Source: Cognatilysobacter tabacisoli (GTDB lineage Bacteria > Pseudomonadota > Gammaproteobacteria > Xanthomonadales > Xanthomonadaceae). From it: DNA of 64,000 bases. The notes beneath the pieces are model-generated. The model did not search any database. It had not been told where the DNA came from and was given only the letters and a program-made list of their open reading frames with translations. This document shows positions 52,778 to 63,803 of this stretch, one piece after another. The stretch spans positions 1,426,001 through 1,490,000 of the forward strand of contig NZ_QXJI01000001.1 in NCBI RefSeq assembly GCF_003586305.1, read 5' to 3'. The translations under genes were made by a program, and so were the position numbers. The stretch's first letter is position 1. Every line of letters starts with the position of its first letter.

Positions 52778-53578
52778 CTACTGCATGTGCCAGCCGTGGC
52801 TGACGACGAAGCTCTGCCCGGTCAGCGCCGCGCTCGGGAACTCGCACAGGAACCGCACCGTCTGGGCGACGTCCTCGACCGTGGTGAAGATGCCGTCGAC
52901 CGTGTTGCCGAGCATGATCTTCTTGACCACCTCGTCCTCGCTGATGCCGAACTCGCGCGCCTGCTCGGGAATCTGCTTGTCGACCAGCGGCGTGCGCACG
53001 AAGCCCGGGCACACCACGTGGCTGCGCACGCCGTGCTTGGCGCCCTCTTTCGCCAGCGTGCGCGACAGGCCGAGCAGGCCGTGCTTCGCGGTGACGTAGG
53101 CCGACTTCAGCGGACTGGCCAGGTGCGAGTGCACCGAGCCCATGTAGATCACGGTGCCGCCGCGCGGCTGGCCGTCGGCGCCTGCGGCGTACATGTGCGG
53201 CAGCGCCGCCTTGGTGGTCAGGAACGCGCCGTCGAGGTGGATCGCCAGCATCTTCTTCCAGTCGGCGTACGCGAACTGCTCGATCGGGTTGACGATCTGG
53301 ATGCCGGCGTTGGACACCAGGATGTCCAGCCCGCCGAGCTCCGCGACGGTTCGGGCGATGCCGGCATCGACCGCGGCCTCGTCGGTGACGTCCATCGCCA
53401 GCCCGATCGCGCGACCGCCCGCGGCGACGATGTCGGCGGCGACGGCGTCGGCGCCCGCGGCGTTGAGGTCGGCGATCGCGACCGCGGCGCCGGCGCGCGC
53501 GAGCTCGTGCGCGATTTCCTTGCCGATGCCGCTGGCCGCACCGGTGACGAGGGCAACCTTGCCGTGGATCGAGGTCAT
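52778..53578 (-). CDS. bdhA: 3-hydroxybutyrate dehydrogenase (SDR family)
   Basis: This 266-residue short-chain dehydrogenase has NAD-binding [15 protein letters not shown] after the second strand, and NAG. The catalytic S-Y-K triad is in [21 protein letters not shown]. The long loop [18 protein letters not shown] with later [13 protein letters not shown] and the C-terminal SHGWHMQ are typical of D-3-hydroxybutyrate dehydrogenase, which oxidises 3-hydroxybutyrate to acetoacetate. It is cytosolic. No polyhydroxybutyrate or ketone-body genes are adjacent. Confidence 0.88.
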   Translation of the reverse strand: MTSIHGKVALVTGAASGIGKEIAHELARAGAAVAIADLNAAGADAVAADIVAAGGRAIGLAMDVTDEAAVDAGIARTVAELGGLDILVSNAGIQIVNPIEQFAYADWKKMLAIHLDGAFLTTKAALPHMYAAGADGQPRGGTVIYMGSVHSHLASPLKSAYVTAKHGLLGLSRTLAKEGAKHGVRSHVVCPGFVRTPLVDKQIPEQAREFGISEDEVVKKIMLGNTVDGIFTTVEDVAQTVRFLCEFPSAALTGQSFVVSHGWHMQ

Positions 53579-53658
53579 GGGGGGTCCGTGCAGGTCGTGT
53601 GGGTGGCCGATCTTCCGCGCCGCCGCGCGGGCGGCGCCATCGCACTTTCGTCCGGCGG

Positions 53659-54234
53659 TCAGGCCCGGGCGGGCTTCTTCGTGCCGACGGCCCGTTTGCC
53701 CGCCTTTTTGCCGGCGGGCTTGCTCGCCTTCTTGCCCGCGGCCTTGGCCGGCGCGGCGGCCTTCGCCGGACGCTTGGGCTTGAGCATCGTCCCGGTGCAG
53801 TTCTTCGACCCGCAGCGGCACTCCCAGATCTTCTTCAGGCGCGGCGTGTGCGCCTCGGCCAGGGTGATGCCGTAGTCGTAGGCGAGCTCCTCGCCGGGCT
53901 TGATCGCGCGGATCGCCTCGATGAAGACGCGGTCGCGGGTGCGGTCGTCGCCGTCGTCTTCCTCGAGCACGGCCTCGCAGTTCGGCGCGCAGCTGTGGTT
54001 GATCCAGCGCGCGACGTTGCCGTCGAAGTTGGCGTCGATCACGTACTCGTCGTTGAGCGTGAACAGGAACGTATGGCCCGAGTCGGCGTCGCCGCTGTCG
54101 CCGGCGTCGACGTCGGCGTGGGTGCGACGGCGGCCGCGGTACTCGACCAGGCGCTCGCCCTTGGCGATGGGTTCGACGGCGAACACGCCGTTGCCGTGGA
54201 TGGCGGAGCGACGGGCGACGATCTTGCGCGGCAT
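53659..54234 (-). CDS. SET-domain protein lysine methyltransferase with lysine-rich tail
   Basis: This 191-residue protein is a SET-domain methyltransferase followed by a histone-H1-like tail. SET motifs: [31 protein letters not shown] (SAM-binding NHSCxPN) and [10 protein letters not shown] post-SET cysteine cluster [12 protein letters not shown] gives a zinc site. Residues about 150-191 are Ala/Lys/Pro repeats ([19 protein letters not shown]), a likely DNA- or RNA-binding tail and perhaps also a methylation substrate. The start at 54234 ([10 protein letters not shown]) is chosen at the beginning of SET similarity. It is 80 nt from bdhA on the same strand. Confidence 0.87.
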   Translation of the reverse strand: MPRKIVARRSAIHGNGVFAVEPIAKGERLVEYRGRRRTHADVDAGDSGDADSGHTFLFTLNDEYVIDANFDGNVARWINHSCAPNCEAVLEEDDGDDRTRDRVFIEAIRAIKPGEELAYDYGITLAEAHTPRLKKIWECRCGSKNCTGTMLKPKRPAKAAAPAKAAGKKASKPAGKKAGKRAVGTKKPARA

Positions 54235-54473
54235 GCGGCGTGTTCCAGTCAAATGGACCGGCATTGTGACCCGACGCGCCGGAATCGACCAACGGCGCCC
54301 GCGGCCCGCGCGGGCCGGGCGCGCTCGGCGGCACCGTCACCCACCCGGGGGATGGCTGCTTTGGGTGCGCCCCCCCGTTCATCCAGAGGTCCCTGCCAGC
54401 GATGCGGTGGACGCGATCGCCGACTGCGCGCCGGCACGCACGTCGCCCGGCCACCCACGAGGGAAGGAAGCGG

Positions 54474-56201
54474 ATGACCGAACGGGACGGCACGGCCGCC
54501 GCCATCCACCTGATCGTCGGCGTCACCGGGCACCGCCGCCTGCGCGCAGACGAGGTCCCGTCGCTGCGCCTGCAGGTCCACGAGGTGCTGGCCACGCTCG
54601 CCGCGCGCTACCCCGAGCTGCCGCTGCTGGTGCTGTCGCCGCTGGCCGAGGGCGCCGACCGGCTGGTCGCCGAGGTGGCGTTCGAGCGCGGCTTGCGCGT
54701 GGTCGCGCCGCTGCCGCTGCCGCTGGCGCAGTACCGCGACGACTTCGCCGACGACGCCAGCCGCGCCGAACTCGAGCGCCAGATCGCGCGCGCCGAGGTC
54801 ATCGAACTGCCGCGCAGCGAGTGGGCCAGCGGCCGCCGCGCGACCGACACCGACCCCAGCGCGGTGCCCGGCCCCGCGCGCGACCAGCGCTACGCCCAGG
54901 CGGGGATGTTCGTGTCCCGGCACTGCCACGTGCTGCTGGCGCTGTGGGACGGGCTCGACGGCGGTTCGACCGGCGGCACCGCACAGGTGGTGCGCTACCA
55001 CCTCGGCGGCGAGATCCCCGGCGCGCTGCCGCGCCCGCCGCGCGCGTCGCTGACGCTGCTCGGCATCGGCGAGGACACCGTCGTGCGGCACATCGCCGCG
55101 TCGCGCTCGGACGCGCCGTCGCGCGCGGCATCGCGCGGCGGCTGGCTGACGATGGACGACGCGGTGATCGAACACGACGCCCTGCCGCCGGCGTTCGACG
55201 CCATGTTCCGCCGCCAGGCCGAGTACAACGCCGACGCCCGGCGCTACGCCGACGACGTCGCCGCCGACGCGCCCGCCGACAGCGACGGCGCCGCGGCGTG
55301 CCCGATCCATCGCCAGTTCGTCGTCGCCGACTGGCTGGCGCGGACCTACCAGCGCCGGGTCGCGCGCGTGCTTAGGCTGACCTACGCGATCGCCGCCGCC
55401 ACGGGGGCGGCCTTCATCGTCTACGCGCACGTGAAGTCGCAGGACGCGCTGATCTACCTGTACCTGGCGCTGTTCATCGCCGGCGTCGGCCTGGCGGTGC
55501 TGGCGCGCCGTCGCGCGTGGCACCGCAAGTACCTCGACTACCGCGCGCTGGCCGAGGGCCTGCGCGTGCAGTCGTACTGGCGACGCGCCGGCGTCGTGGA
55601 CGCGGCGCACCCGTCGGTCGACCACGACAGCTTCATGCAGGAGCAGGACCTCGAGCTGGGCTGGATCCGCAACGCGCTGCGCTCGGCCAGCCTCGACGGG
55701 CTGCTGGTGCCGGTCGCCGCCGACGCCAGCGCGGTCGAGCGCGTCGTCGGCGAATGGGTCGGCACGCCGGACTCGCGCGGGCAGCTGGGCTACTTCACCG
55801 CGGCGGCGCGCTCGCGCGAACGCCAGCACCGCCGCGCCGAGTGGCTCGCGCACGCGTGCCTGGGCATCGGCATCACGATCAGCCTGGTGCTGGCGCTGTT
55901 CGCGCACCGCTGGGGCTACGACACCAAGAACGCCCTGGTCGTGCTGATGGGCCTGCTGTCGGTCGGCGCCGGCGTGCACGAGGCCTATGCGCACAAGAAG
56001 GCCGACAAGGAGCTGGTCAAGCAGTACCGCTTCATGCAGCGCATCTACGCCGGCGCGCGGCGGCGCCTGGACGGCGCGACCACGCCCGACGACACCCGGC
56101 GGATCCTGCGCACGCTCGGCGAGGCCGCGCTGGCCGAGCACGCCGAGTGGACGCTGATGCACCGCGAGCGGCCGCTCGAACACACCCGGCTCGGCGGCTG
56201 A
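54474..56201 (+). CDS. SLOG-domain protein with SLATT-like four-helix membrane region
   Basis: This 575-residue protein has a strong AAGGAAG ribosome binding site. Residues about 11-180 form a Rossmann-like SLOG domain: VGVTGHRRL (15-23), [19 protein letters not shown] (55-73), [14 protein letters not shown], then LLALWDG. A linker is followed by two helices (about 303-320, 326-345), a cytosolic part with [17 protein letters not shown] that recalls SLATT proteins, and two more helices (about 459-478, 486-504). SLOG domains bind nucleotide-derived ligands; SLATT-type regions are proposed pore-forming effectors. The TIR-TPR gene starts 10 nt later, so sensor/effector coupling is plausible. Function is inferred. 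Confidence 0.78.
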   Translation: MTERDGTAAAIHLIVGVTGHRRLRADEVPSLRLQVHEVLATLAARYPELPLLVLSPLAEGADRLVAEVAFERGLRVVAPLPLPLAQYRDDFADDASRAELERQIARAEVIELPRSEWASGRRATDTDPSAVPGPARDQRYAQAGMFVSRHCHVLLALWDGLDGGSTGGTAQVVRYHLGGEIPGALPRPPRASLTLLGIGEDTVVRHIAASRSDAPSRAASRGGWLTMDDAVIEHDALPPAFDAMFRRQAEYNADARRYADDVAADAPADSDGAAACPIHRQFVVADWLARTYQRRVARVLRLTYAIAAATGAAFIVYAHVKSQDALIYLYLALFIAGVGLAVLARRRAWHRKYLDYRALAEGLRVQSYWRRAGVVDAAHPSVDHDSFMQEQDLELGWIRNALRSASLDGLLVPVAADASAVERVVGEWVGTPDSRGQLGYFTAAARSRERQHRRAEWLAHACLGIGITISLVLALFAHRWGYDTKNALVVLMGLLSVGAGVHEAYAHKKADKELVKQYRFMQRIYAGARRRLDGATTPDDTRRILRTLGEAALAEHAEWTLMHRERPLEHTRLGG

Positions 56202-56211
56202 GGGCACGCGC

Positions 56212-58299
56212 ATGCCGGACGCCCGCCGTTACCGCGCCTTCATCAGCTACAGCCACGCCGACGAGGCGTGGGCGCGCTGGCTGATGCGCCGGCTGGAGAC
56301 CTACCGCGTGCCGCGCCGGCTGGTCGGCACCGACGGCGCGCACGGGCGCATCGACGCGCGGCTGGGTGCGTTCTTCCGCGACCGCGACGAGCTCACGGCC
56401 AGCGGCGACCTCGGCGCGACGATCCGCGAGGCGCTCGCCGCGTCCGAATGGCTCGTCGTGCTGTGCTCGCCGGCGGCCGCGCGTTCGCGCTGGGTCGATG
56501 CCGAGGTCGCGGCGTTCCGCGCCGCGGGCCGCGGCGACCGGATCCTGTGCTTCGTCGTCGACGGCGATCCGGGCGCGACCGGCGACGCCGGCTGCTTTCC
56601 ACCGTCGCTGCTCGCGCAGGACGCGAGCGGCACCACGATCGAACCGCTTGCCGCCGACGCGCGCCCGGTCGCCGACGGCCGCGACCGCGCGTTCGTCAAG
56701 CTGGTCGCCGGCCTGCTCGGCGTCGGCTTCGACACCCTCGCCCGCCGCGACCAGCAGCGCCGCCAGCGGCGCCTGGTCGCGGTCGCCGCCGCGTCGCTCG
56801 CCGGGATGGCGATCGCCACCGCGCTCGCGGTCACCGCGTCGATCGCGCGCAACGACGCGCAGCGCCGGCAGGCGCAGGCCGAGGACCTGCTCGGCTTCAT
56901 GCTCGGCGACCTGCGCGGGAAGCTCACGACCGTCGGCCGGCTCGACCTGATGCGCGCAGTCGACGACAAGGCGATCGGCTATTTCGCCACGCTGCAGCCG
57001 CGCGACCTCAGCGACCGCGCCCTCGAGGAGCAGGCGCGCTCGCTGACCGGCATCGGCCAGGTGCGCCTGGAAGAAGGCAACCACGCCGAGGCCATGGCCG
57101 CGTTCCAGGAAGCGCTGGCGCGCAGCTCGACCCTGTACGAGCGCGCGCCGGGCAACGGCCAGCGGCTCTACGACCGCGCCCAGGCCGAGTACTGGATCGG
57201 CTACGTCGCCCTGCAGCAGGGCGACTACGACACCACCGAACGGTGGTTCCGCAACTACCACGCGAGCGCGGTTGCGCTGGCGGCGATGGATCCGGACAAC
57301 TTCGACTGGCAGAAGGAAGTGGCGTACGGGCTGCACAACCTCGCGGTGATGGACCACAAGCGCGCGCGGTACGCCGCGGCCGAGCAGAGCATCCGGGCGG
57401 AAGTCGCGCTGTTCCTCGGCTGGCTGAAGCAGCACCCGGACGACCCGGCGCTGCGTTTCGAGGCCGCCGATTCCATTTCGTGGATGGGCAGCCTCGCGCT
57501 GGCGCAGGGCAAGCTCGCCGATGCGGAGTCCCACTTCGCGCGGCAGGTGGAGATGCTGCGCGCCAACATGGCCGCCGAGCCGGACAACACCCACTGGAAG
57601 ATCTACAGCGTGTTCGCGCTGAACCTGCTGACGGACGTGCAGAAGCTGCGCGGCCGGACCGCCGAGGCGCAAACCAGCGTGGCGACCGCGATCGGACTCG
57701 CCTCGCCGCTTCTGGCGCGGGATCCGTCGAACAACGAGTGGCGCGCGACGCTGGCCCGCTGCCATTTGAACCGCGCCGAGCTGGCCGCCGCCACGCAGCC
57801 CGACCGGGCGCTGGACGACGCCGCGCATGCCGAAGCGCTGCTGCTGACGGCGCTGGCCGCCGAACCGAAGAGCCAGCGGACGATCGACGGCCTCGCCCGC
57901 GCCCACAACCAGCTGGCGCGCCTGGCGCTCGCGCGCGGCGACGTCGGGACGGCCCGCGTGAAGCTCACCGCCAGCCAGGCGTTGCTCGCGCCGGCGTGGA
58001 AGGACGCGCCGAACGAAACCCTGCGCACGCGACTGGCCGAAACCCGGCTGCTGCAGGGCGATCTGGCCCAGCGCACCGGCCAGCCGCGGCTCGCCGACGC
58101 GGCCTGGACCGGGGCCCGCGCGTTGCTTGAAGAAGGCGGGAGCGATCGCGTCGCCTTCGAGCGCCTCGAGCCGCTGCTGCGCGCGCAGCTCGCGCTGGGC
58201 GATGGCGACGGCGCGGCGCGCAGCAGGCAGCGCCTGGACGCGGCCGGCTACCGCCCCCTGCATCCCTTGCCCGTCGCAACGCCCGTGGCGGCGCGATGA
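56212..58299 (+). CDS. TIR-domain protein with transmembrane helix and TPR repeats
   Basis: This 695-residue protein has a TIR_2-type domain (about 5-175): YRAFISYSHADEAWARWL, FFRDRDELTASGDLG, then SEWLVVLCSPAAARSRWVDAE, where E98 matches the catalytic glutamate of TIR NADases. A transmembrane helix lies at about 188-210. The linker LLGFMLGDLRGKLTTVGRLDL is a sequence I associate with other signalling-TPR proteins. The rest (about 266-690) is a run of TPR-like helical repeats. The TIR would be on one side of the membrane and the TPR array on the other, or the helix is a hairpin. It follows the SLOG gene after 10 nt and its stop overlaps an in-frame start of the next gene. Confidence 0.85.
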   Translation: MPDARRYRAFISYSHADEAWARWLMRRLETYRVPRRLVGTDGAHGRIDARLGAFFRDRDELTASGDLGATIREALAASEWLVVLCSPAAARSRWVDAEVAAFRAAGRGDRILCFVVDGDPGATGDAGCFPPSLLAQDASGTTIEPLAADARPVADGRDRAFVKLVAGLLGVGFDTLARRDQQRRQRRLVAVAAASLAGMAIATALAVTASIARNDAQRRQAQAEDLLGFMLGDLRGKLTTVGRLDLMRAVDDKAIGYFATLQPRDLSDRALEEQARSLTGIGQVRLEEGNHAEAMAAFQEALARSSTLYERAPGNGQRLYDRAQAEYWIGYVALQQGDYDTTERWFRNYHASAVALAAMDPDNFDWQKEVAYGLHNLAVMDHKRARYAAAEQSIRAEVALFLGWLKQHPDDPALRFEAADSISWMGSLALAQGKLADAESHFARQVEMLRANMAAEPDNTHWKIYSVFALNLLTDVQKLRGRTAEAQTSVATAIGLASPLLARDPSNNEWRATLARCHLNRAELAAATQPDRALDDAAHAEALLLTALAAEPKSQRTIDGLARAHNQLARLALARGDVGTARVKLTASQALLAPAWKDAPNETLRTRLAETRLLQGDLAQRTGQPRLADAAWTGARALLEEGGSDRVAFERLEPLLRAQLALGDGDGAARSRQRLDAAGYRPLHPLPVATPVAAR

Positions 58300-58370
58300 C
58301 GAACGACACCTTCCGGTTTGCGGGCCCCCGCCCGTCCCGGCCTGACGGCCACCCACCACGGAGCACTCCC

Positions 58371-58772
58371 ATGCCCAACGCCACCCCGCAAGTGAACCTG
58401 GACATCCGCAACAGCGCACAGACCGAACCCGGCTGGGTCAACGTCGTTGCCAGCAACGGGCAGACCTACAGCTACAGCTACACCGGCGGCGACGACGGCC
58501 ACGGCGGGCTGGTCCAGACCAGCGGCCAGGGGCGCGACACCGCGCCGCTGCAGCTCAACGCCGATCGCCGCTATCAGCTCAGCAGCAGCAATCCGTGCGT
58601 GTTCACCAACGACACCCACGACCAGCTCAGCTGGAACGGGCAGTCGCCGTATGCGGGCAGCATCGTCGACGCCAACACCATGGTCGAGACCGCCGAGTAC
58701 ACGATCAACGTGACCGACACCGGCAACGGCAACTGCAACATCCCCTGCGATCCCCGCGTCATCAACCAGTAG
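58371..58772 (+). CDS. Small unknown protein in the SLOG/TIR gene cluster
   Basis: This 133-residue protein is rich in Asn, Thr, Ser and Gly, with no signal peptide or membrane helix. It predicts mostly beta-strands (TPQVNLDIRNSA, GWVNVVASNGQTYSYSY, TAEYTINVTDTG). One cysteine is central (NPCVF) and two close the chain (NCNIPC). The ATG at 58371 has a GGAG site; the frame is also open from an ATG at 58296 that overlaps the TIR stop (ATGA), giving 158 residues with a proline/arginine-rich extension. No family is recognised. Tight linkage suggests it works with the SLOG and TIR proteins. Confidence 0.65.
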   Translation: MPNATPQVNLDIRNSAQTEPGWVNVVASNGQTYSYSYTGGDDGHGGLVQTSGQGRDTAPLQLNADRRYQLSSSNPCVFTNDTHDQLSWNGQSPYAGSIVDANTMVETAEYTINVTDTGNGNCNIPCDPRVINQ

Positions 58773-58979
58773 CGGTACCTGGACGCGGGGCGGGCCATGC
58801 AACTCACGCCTGCGCAGGCCGATCGGCGGCGCCGCGTGGTGGCGGCCTGCTCCGCGCCAGTTGTCCAGCCCGCGATCGGCGCCGGCCGCGACCCGGGACC
58901 GCCCGGGCGCGGCTGGCCGGATCCGCGCGCCCGCTGCGTTCGTGATCACTCCCCCCGAACCAACACGATCCCTTGCCCT

Positions 58980-59549
58980 ATGAACATGCCCTTCCTGCGC
59001 CTGCTCGCCGCCCCGCTCGCCCTGACGCTGGCCGCATGCTCGCAGTCCTCGCCGATCGCCACCGCCGCGGCGTCTCCGCTGGCCACGGCCACCGCTACGG
59101 CCCCGGCCCAGACGCCGGCCGATGATCTCGTCGCCCGCGGCGAGTACCTGGTCCGCATCACCGGCTGCAACGACTGTCACACGGCCGGCTACGCCGAAGC
59201 GCAGGGCAACGTCGACAAGGCGCGCTGGCTGACCGGCTCCCCGCTCGGCTACAAGGGCCCGTGGGGCACGACCTATGCCGCCAACCTGCGGCTGACCCTG
59301 GCCGACATGGACGAGGCCACGTGGCTGGCCTACAGCGCCGAGCTGCGCACCCGCCCGATCATGCCGGACTTCGCGCTGCGGGCGATGAGCGTCGAGGACC
59401 GCCGCGCGATGTTCGCGTTCATCAAGTCGCTCGGCCCCGGCGGCACGCCGGCGCCGGCGTACGTGCCGCCCGGCCAGACCGCCGCGGCGCCGTACTTCGA
59501 GCTGGTCCTGCCGGCTGCTGCCCCCGCCGCGGCCGCCGGCGCGCGCTGA
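58980..59549 (+). CDS. Lipoprotein cytochrome c
   Basis: This 189-residue c-type cytochrome is anchored as a lipoprotein (lipobox LTLAAC, cysteine 20) after a short signal peptide. A linker rich in Ala/Thr/Pro follows. The single heme motif CNDCH is at residues 63-67. The likely axial methionine is in RPIMPDF. The fold resembles the small cytochrome c subunits associated with membrane dehydrogenases. There is no dehydrogenase partner nearby. A second ATG two codons in (58986) is equally possible. The 207-nt gap upstream shows no other gene. Confidence 0.85.
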   Translation: MNMPFLRLLAAPLALTLAACSQSSPIATAAASPLATATATAPAQTPADDLVARGEYLVRITGCNDCHTAGYAEAQGNVDKARWLTGSPLGYKGPWGTTYAANLRLTLADMDEATWLAYSAELRTRPIMPDFALRAMSVEDRRAMFAFIKSLGPGGTPAPAYVPPGQTAAAPYFELVLPAAAPAAAAGAR

Positions 59550-59598
59550 GCCCCGGCCGATCTCCGTCCGGGGCCCCGCGGGCCCCGGAATGCCCGGC

Positions 59599-59637
59599 TT
59601 GGCCGCGCCGGCGCGAAACCGTACAATTCCGGTACGG
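59599..59637 (+). promoter_or_regulatory. suf operon promoter with overlapping palindromic operator
   Basis: A sigma-70-like promoter is visible: -35 TTGGCC (59599-59604), 17-nt spacer, -10 TACAAT (59622-59627). The -10 lies inside an inverted repeat CCGTAC-N7-GTACGG (59619-59637). The regulator gene begins at 59664. A site in this position would let the Rrf2-type regulator block polymerase, giving autoregulation of the suf operon according to cluster status. The operator role is inferred from position. Confidence 0.72.
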
Positions 59638-59663
59638 ATTCCCCCGCGCCGCGTGCCGCGCCC

Positions 59664-60143
59664 ATGCTCCGGGTCACCAAGCTCACTGACTACGCCACGG
59701 TCGTCCTGACCGTGCTGGCCGCGCCGTCGCCCGGCGCGCCGTCGGCCGTGCTCAGCGCGCCGGAGCTCGCCGAGCGCGCCGGCCTCGAGGTACCGACCGT
59801 CGCCAAGCTGCTCAAGCCGCTGGCGCAGGCCGGCCTGGTCGAGGGTTTCCGCGGCGCCAACGGCGGCTACCGCCTCGCGCGTCCGGCCGACCAGATCGGC
59901 CTGCTCGACATCGTGATCGCGATGGAAGGCCCGCTCGGCATGACCGAGTGCAGCGTGCACGACGGCAACTGCGGCATCGAACAGTCCTGCGGCGTGCGCG
60001 CCAACTGGCGGCGTATCAACGACGTCGTCGTCGACGCCCTGCGCGCCGTCACCCTTGCCCAGATGCTCGCGCCGCCCCCGGCCGCGCCGCCTTCTTCCGA
60101 CTCCACCGCCCGGCGCATCGACGTGCGCCTGGCCAGCGCCTGA
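59664..60143 (+). CDS. SUF-system Rrf2 family regulator
   Basis: This 159-residue Rrf2/IscR-like transcription factor leads the suf operon and matches the gammaproteobacterial SUF assembly regulator type. The winged helix-turn-helix is at about 1-75 (LTDYATVVLTVLA, VPTVAKLLKPLAQAGLVEGFRG). Three cysteines, C96, C103 and C109 (ECSVHDGNCGIEQSCG), would hold an iron-sulfur cluster. A disordered proline-rich tail ends the protein. It probably represses its own promoter through the palindrome on the -10 box. sufB follows 15 nt later. Confidence 0.92.
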   Translation: MLRVTKLTDYATVVLTVLAAPSPGAPSAVLSAPELAERAGLEVPTVAKLLKPLAQAGLVEGFRGANGGYRLARPADQIGLLDIVIAMEGPLGMTECSVHDGNCGIEQSCGVRANWRRINDVVVDALRAVTLAQMLAPPPAAPPSSDSTARRIDVRLASA

Positions 60144-60158
60144 TGCGCAGGTAACGCC

Positions 60159-61628
<1,470 letters not shown>

Positions 61629-61640
61629 GCCGCGGGCAGG

Positions 61641-61680
61641 TCGTCGCGCGGCGATCCGCGAGCCACGCGCCGCGCGATGA
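61641..61680 (+). promoter_or_regulatory. Strong intra-operon hairpin between sufB and sufC
   Basis: TCGTCGCGCGGCG (61641-61653) pairs with CGCCGCGCGATGA (61668-61680) in a 13-bp stem containing one G-U pair and a 14-nt loop. It is not followed by a T run, so it is unlikely to be a complete terminator. It may stabilise or process the mRNA and so set the ratio of SufB to SufC. Confidence 0.6.
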
Positions 61681-61735
61681 CGCAACGACCCCTGGCCCGC
61701 CCGGGACAGGGGGATGGATTGGAACCGGAACGAAC

Positions 61736-62500
<765 letters not shown>

Positions 62501-62501
62501 C

Positions 62502-63803
62502 ATGGGCGCCCTGCTCGACTCCTTCGCCTCGGCGTTCGACGTGCTGCCCGCGCCGGACGCCGCCGGGCTCGGCGACGCGCGCCGCGGCGCGCTCGACGCC
62601 GCACTGGCCGACGGACTGCCGCACGCGCGCGCCGAACGCTGGAAGTACACGTCGCTGCGCGCGCTCGAGCGCCGCACCTTCGCGCCGTCTCCGGCTACTC
62701 CGGTGCACTACGACGCCGCCTTGCTCGCCGCCATCCCGGCGCCGCGGCTGGTGTTCGTCAACGGCCGCTTCGACGCGCCGGCCAGCGACACCGCCGGCCT
62801 GCCCGACGGCGTCCAACTGCAGGCGCTGTCGGCCGTGCTGGCGACCGGCGACGCACGCGAAGCCAACTTCCTCGCGCGACGGTACGAGCGCAGCGACGAG
62901 GTGTTCCCGCGCATCAACGCCGCGCTCGCCGACGAGGGCGCCGTGCTGCGCGTTGGTGACGGCGTGCGCGCCGAGCGCCCGGTGCACCTGGTGTGCATCG
63001 GCACCGCGGCGCCTGCCGACCAGGCCTGGCACCTGCGCCACTTCATCGAGCTACGCGCCGGGTCGTCGCTGACCGTGGTCGAGCACGTGCTCGGCGACGG
63101 CGCGCACCAGCACCTCGCCAACGCGGTTGCCCACGTGCACGTGGCCGCGGGCGCCACGCTGACCCACGCGCGCCTGCAGGCCGAGTCGGCCGGCGCCACG
63201 CTGCTGGCGCGCACCGACGCGGTCCTGGCGCGCGAGGCGAACTACGTGCGGCTCGACCTCGAGCTCGGCGCCGGGCTGTCCCGCCATGAGCTCAATGTCG
63301 CCCTGCACGGCGCCTCGTCGCGCCTGCACGCCAACGGCGTGCTGCTCGGCGACGGCAAGCGCCACGTCGACACCCGGCTTGACATCGACCACGTCGGCCG
63401 CGACAGCGCCTGCGAGCTGACCTGGCGCGGGCTCGGCGCCGGGCGATCGCGCGTGGTGTTCCACGGCGGCATCCTGATCCGCGAAGGGGCCGACGGCACC
63501 AACGCCCAGCTGTCGAACAAGAACCTGCTGCTGTCCGAAGGCGCCGAGATCGACAGCCAGCCGGTGCTGGAGATCCACGCCGACGAAGTGCAGGCGGCCC
63601 ACGGCGCGACGGTCGGCCAGCTCGACACGACCGCGCTGTTCTACCTGCGCTCGCGCGGCGTGCCGGTCGACCAGGCGCGCGCCCTGCTGACCGCGGCGTT
63701 CTGCCGGGAGACGCTCGGCGTGCTCGAGGATGCGGCGCTGCGGGAGTCGCTCGCCGCCCACCTCGACGCGGCGCTGGCGCGCGTCCAGCCGGAGGCCGCA
63801 TGA
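62502..63803 (+). CDS. sufD: Fe-S cluster assembly protein SufD
   Basis: SufD is the second scaffold-fold subunit of SufBC2D, needed for iron acquisition. The 433-residue protein has the N-terminal helical part ([20 protein letters not shown]) and the beta-helix core, ending with the conserved [20 protein letters not shown] and [18 protein letters not shown], which includes the histidine used at the SufB-SufD interface. Its stop overlaps the sufS start (ATGA). Confidence 0.95.
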   Translation: MGALLDSFASAFDVLPAPDAAGLGDARRGALDAALADGLPHARAERWKYTSLRALERRTFAPSPATPVHYDAALLAAIPAPRLVFVNGRFDAPASDTAGLPDGVQLQALSAVLATGDAREANFLARRYERSDEVFPRINAALADEGAVLRVGDGVRAERPVHLVCIGTAAPADQAWHLRHFIELRAGSSLTVVEHVLGDGAHQHLANAVAHVHVAAGATLTHARLQAESAGATLLARTDAVLAREANYVRLDLELGAGLSRHELNVALHGASSRLHANGVLLGDGKRHVDTRLDIDHVGRDSACELTWRGLGAGRSRVVFHGGILIREGADGTNAQLSNKNLLLSEGAEIDSQPVLEIHADEVQAAHGATVGQLDTTALFYLRSRGVPVDQARALLTAAFCRETLGVLEDAALRESLAAHLDAALARVQPEAA

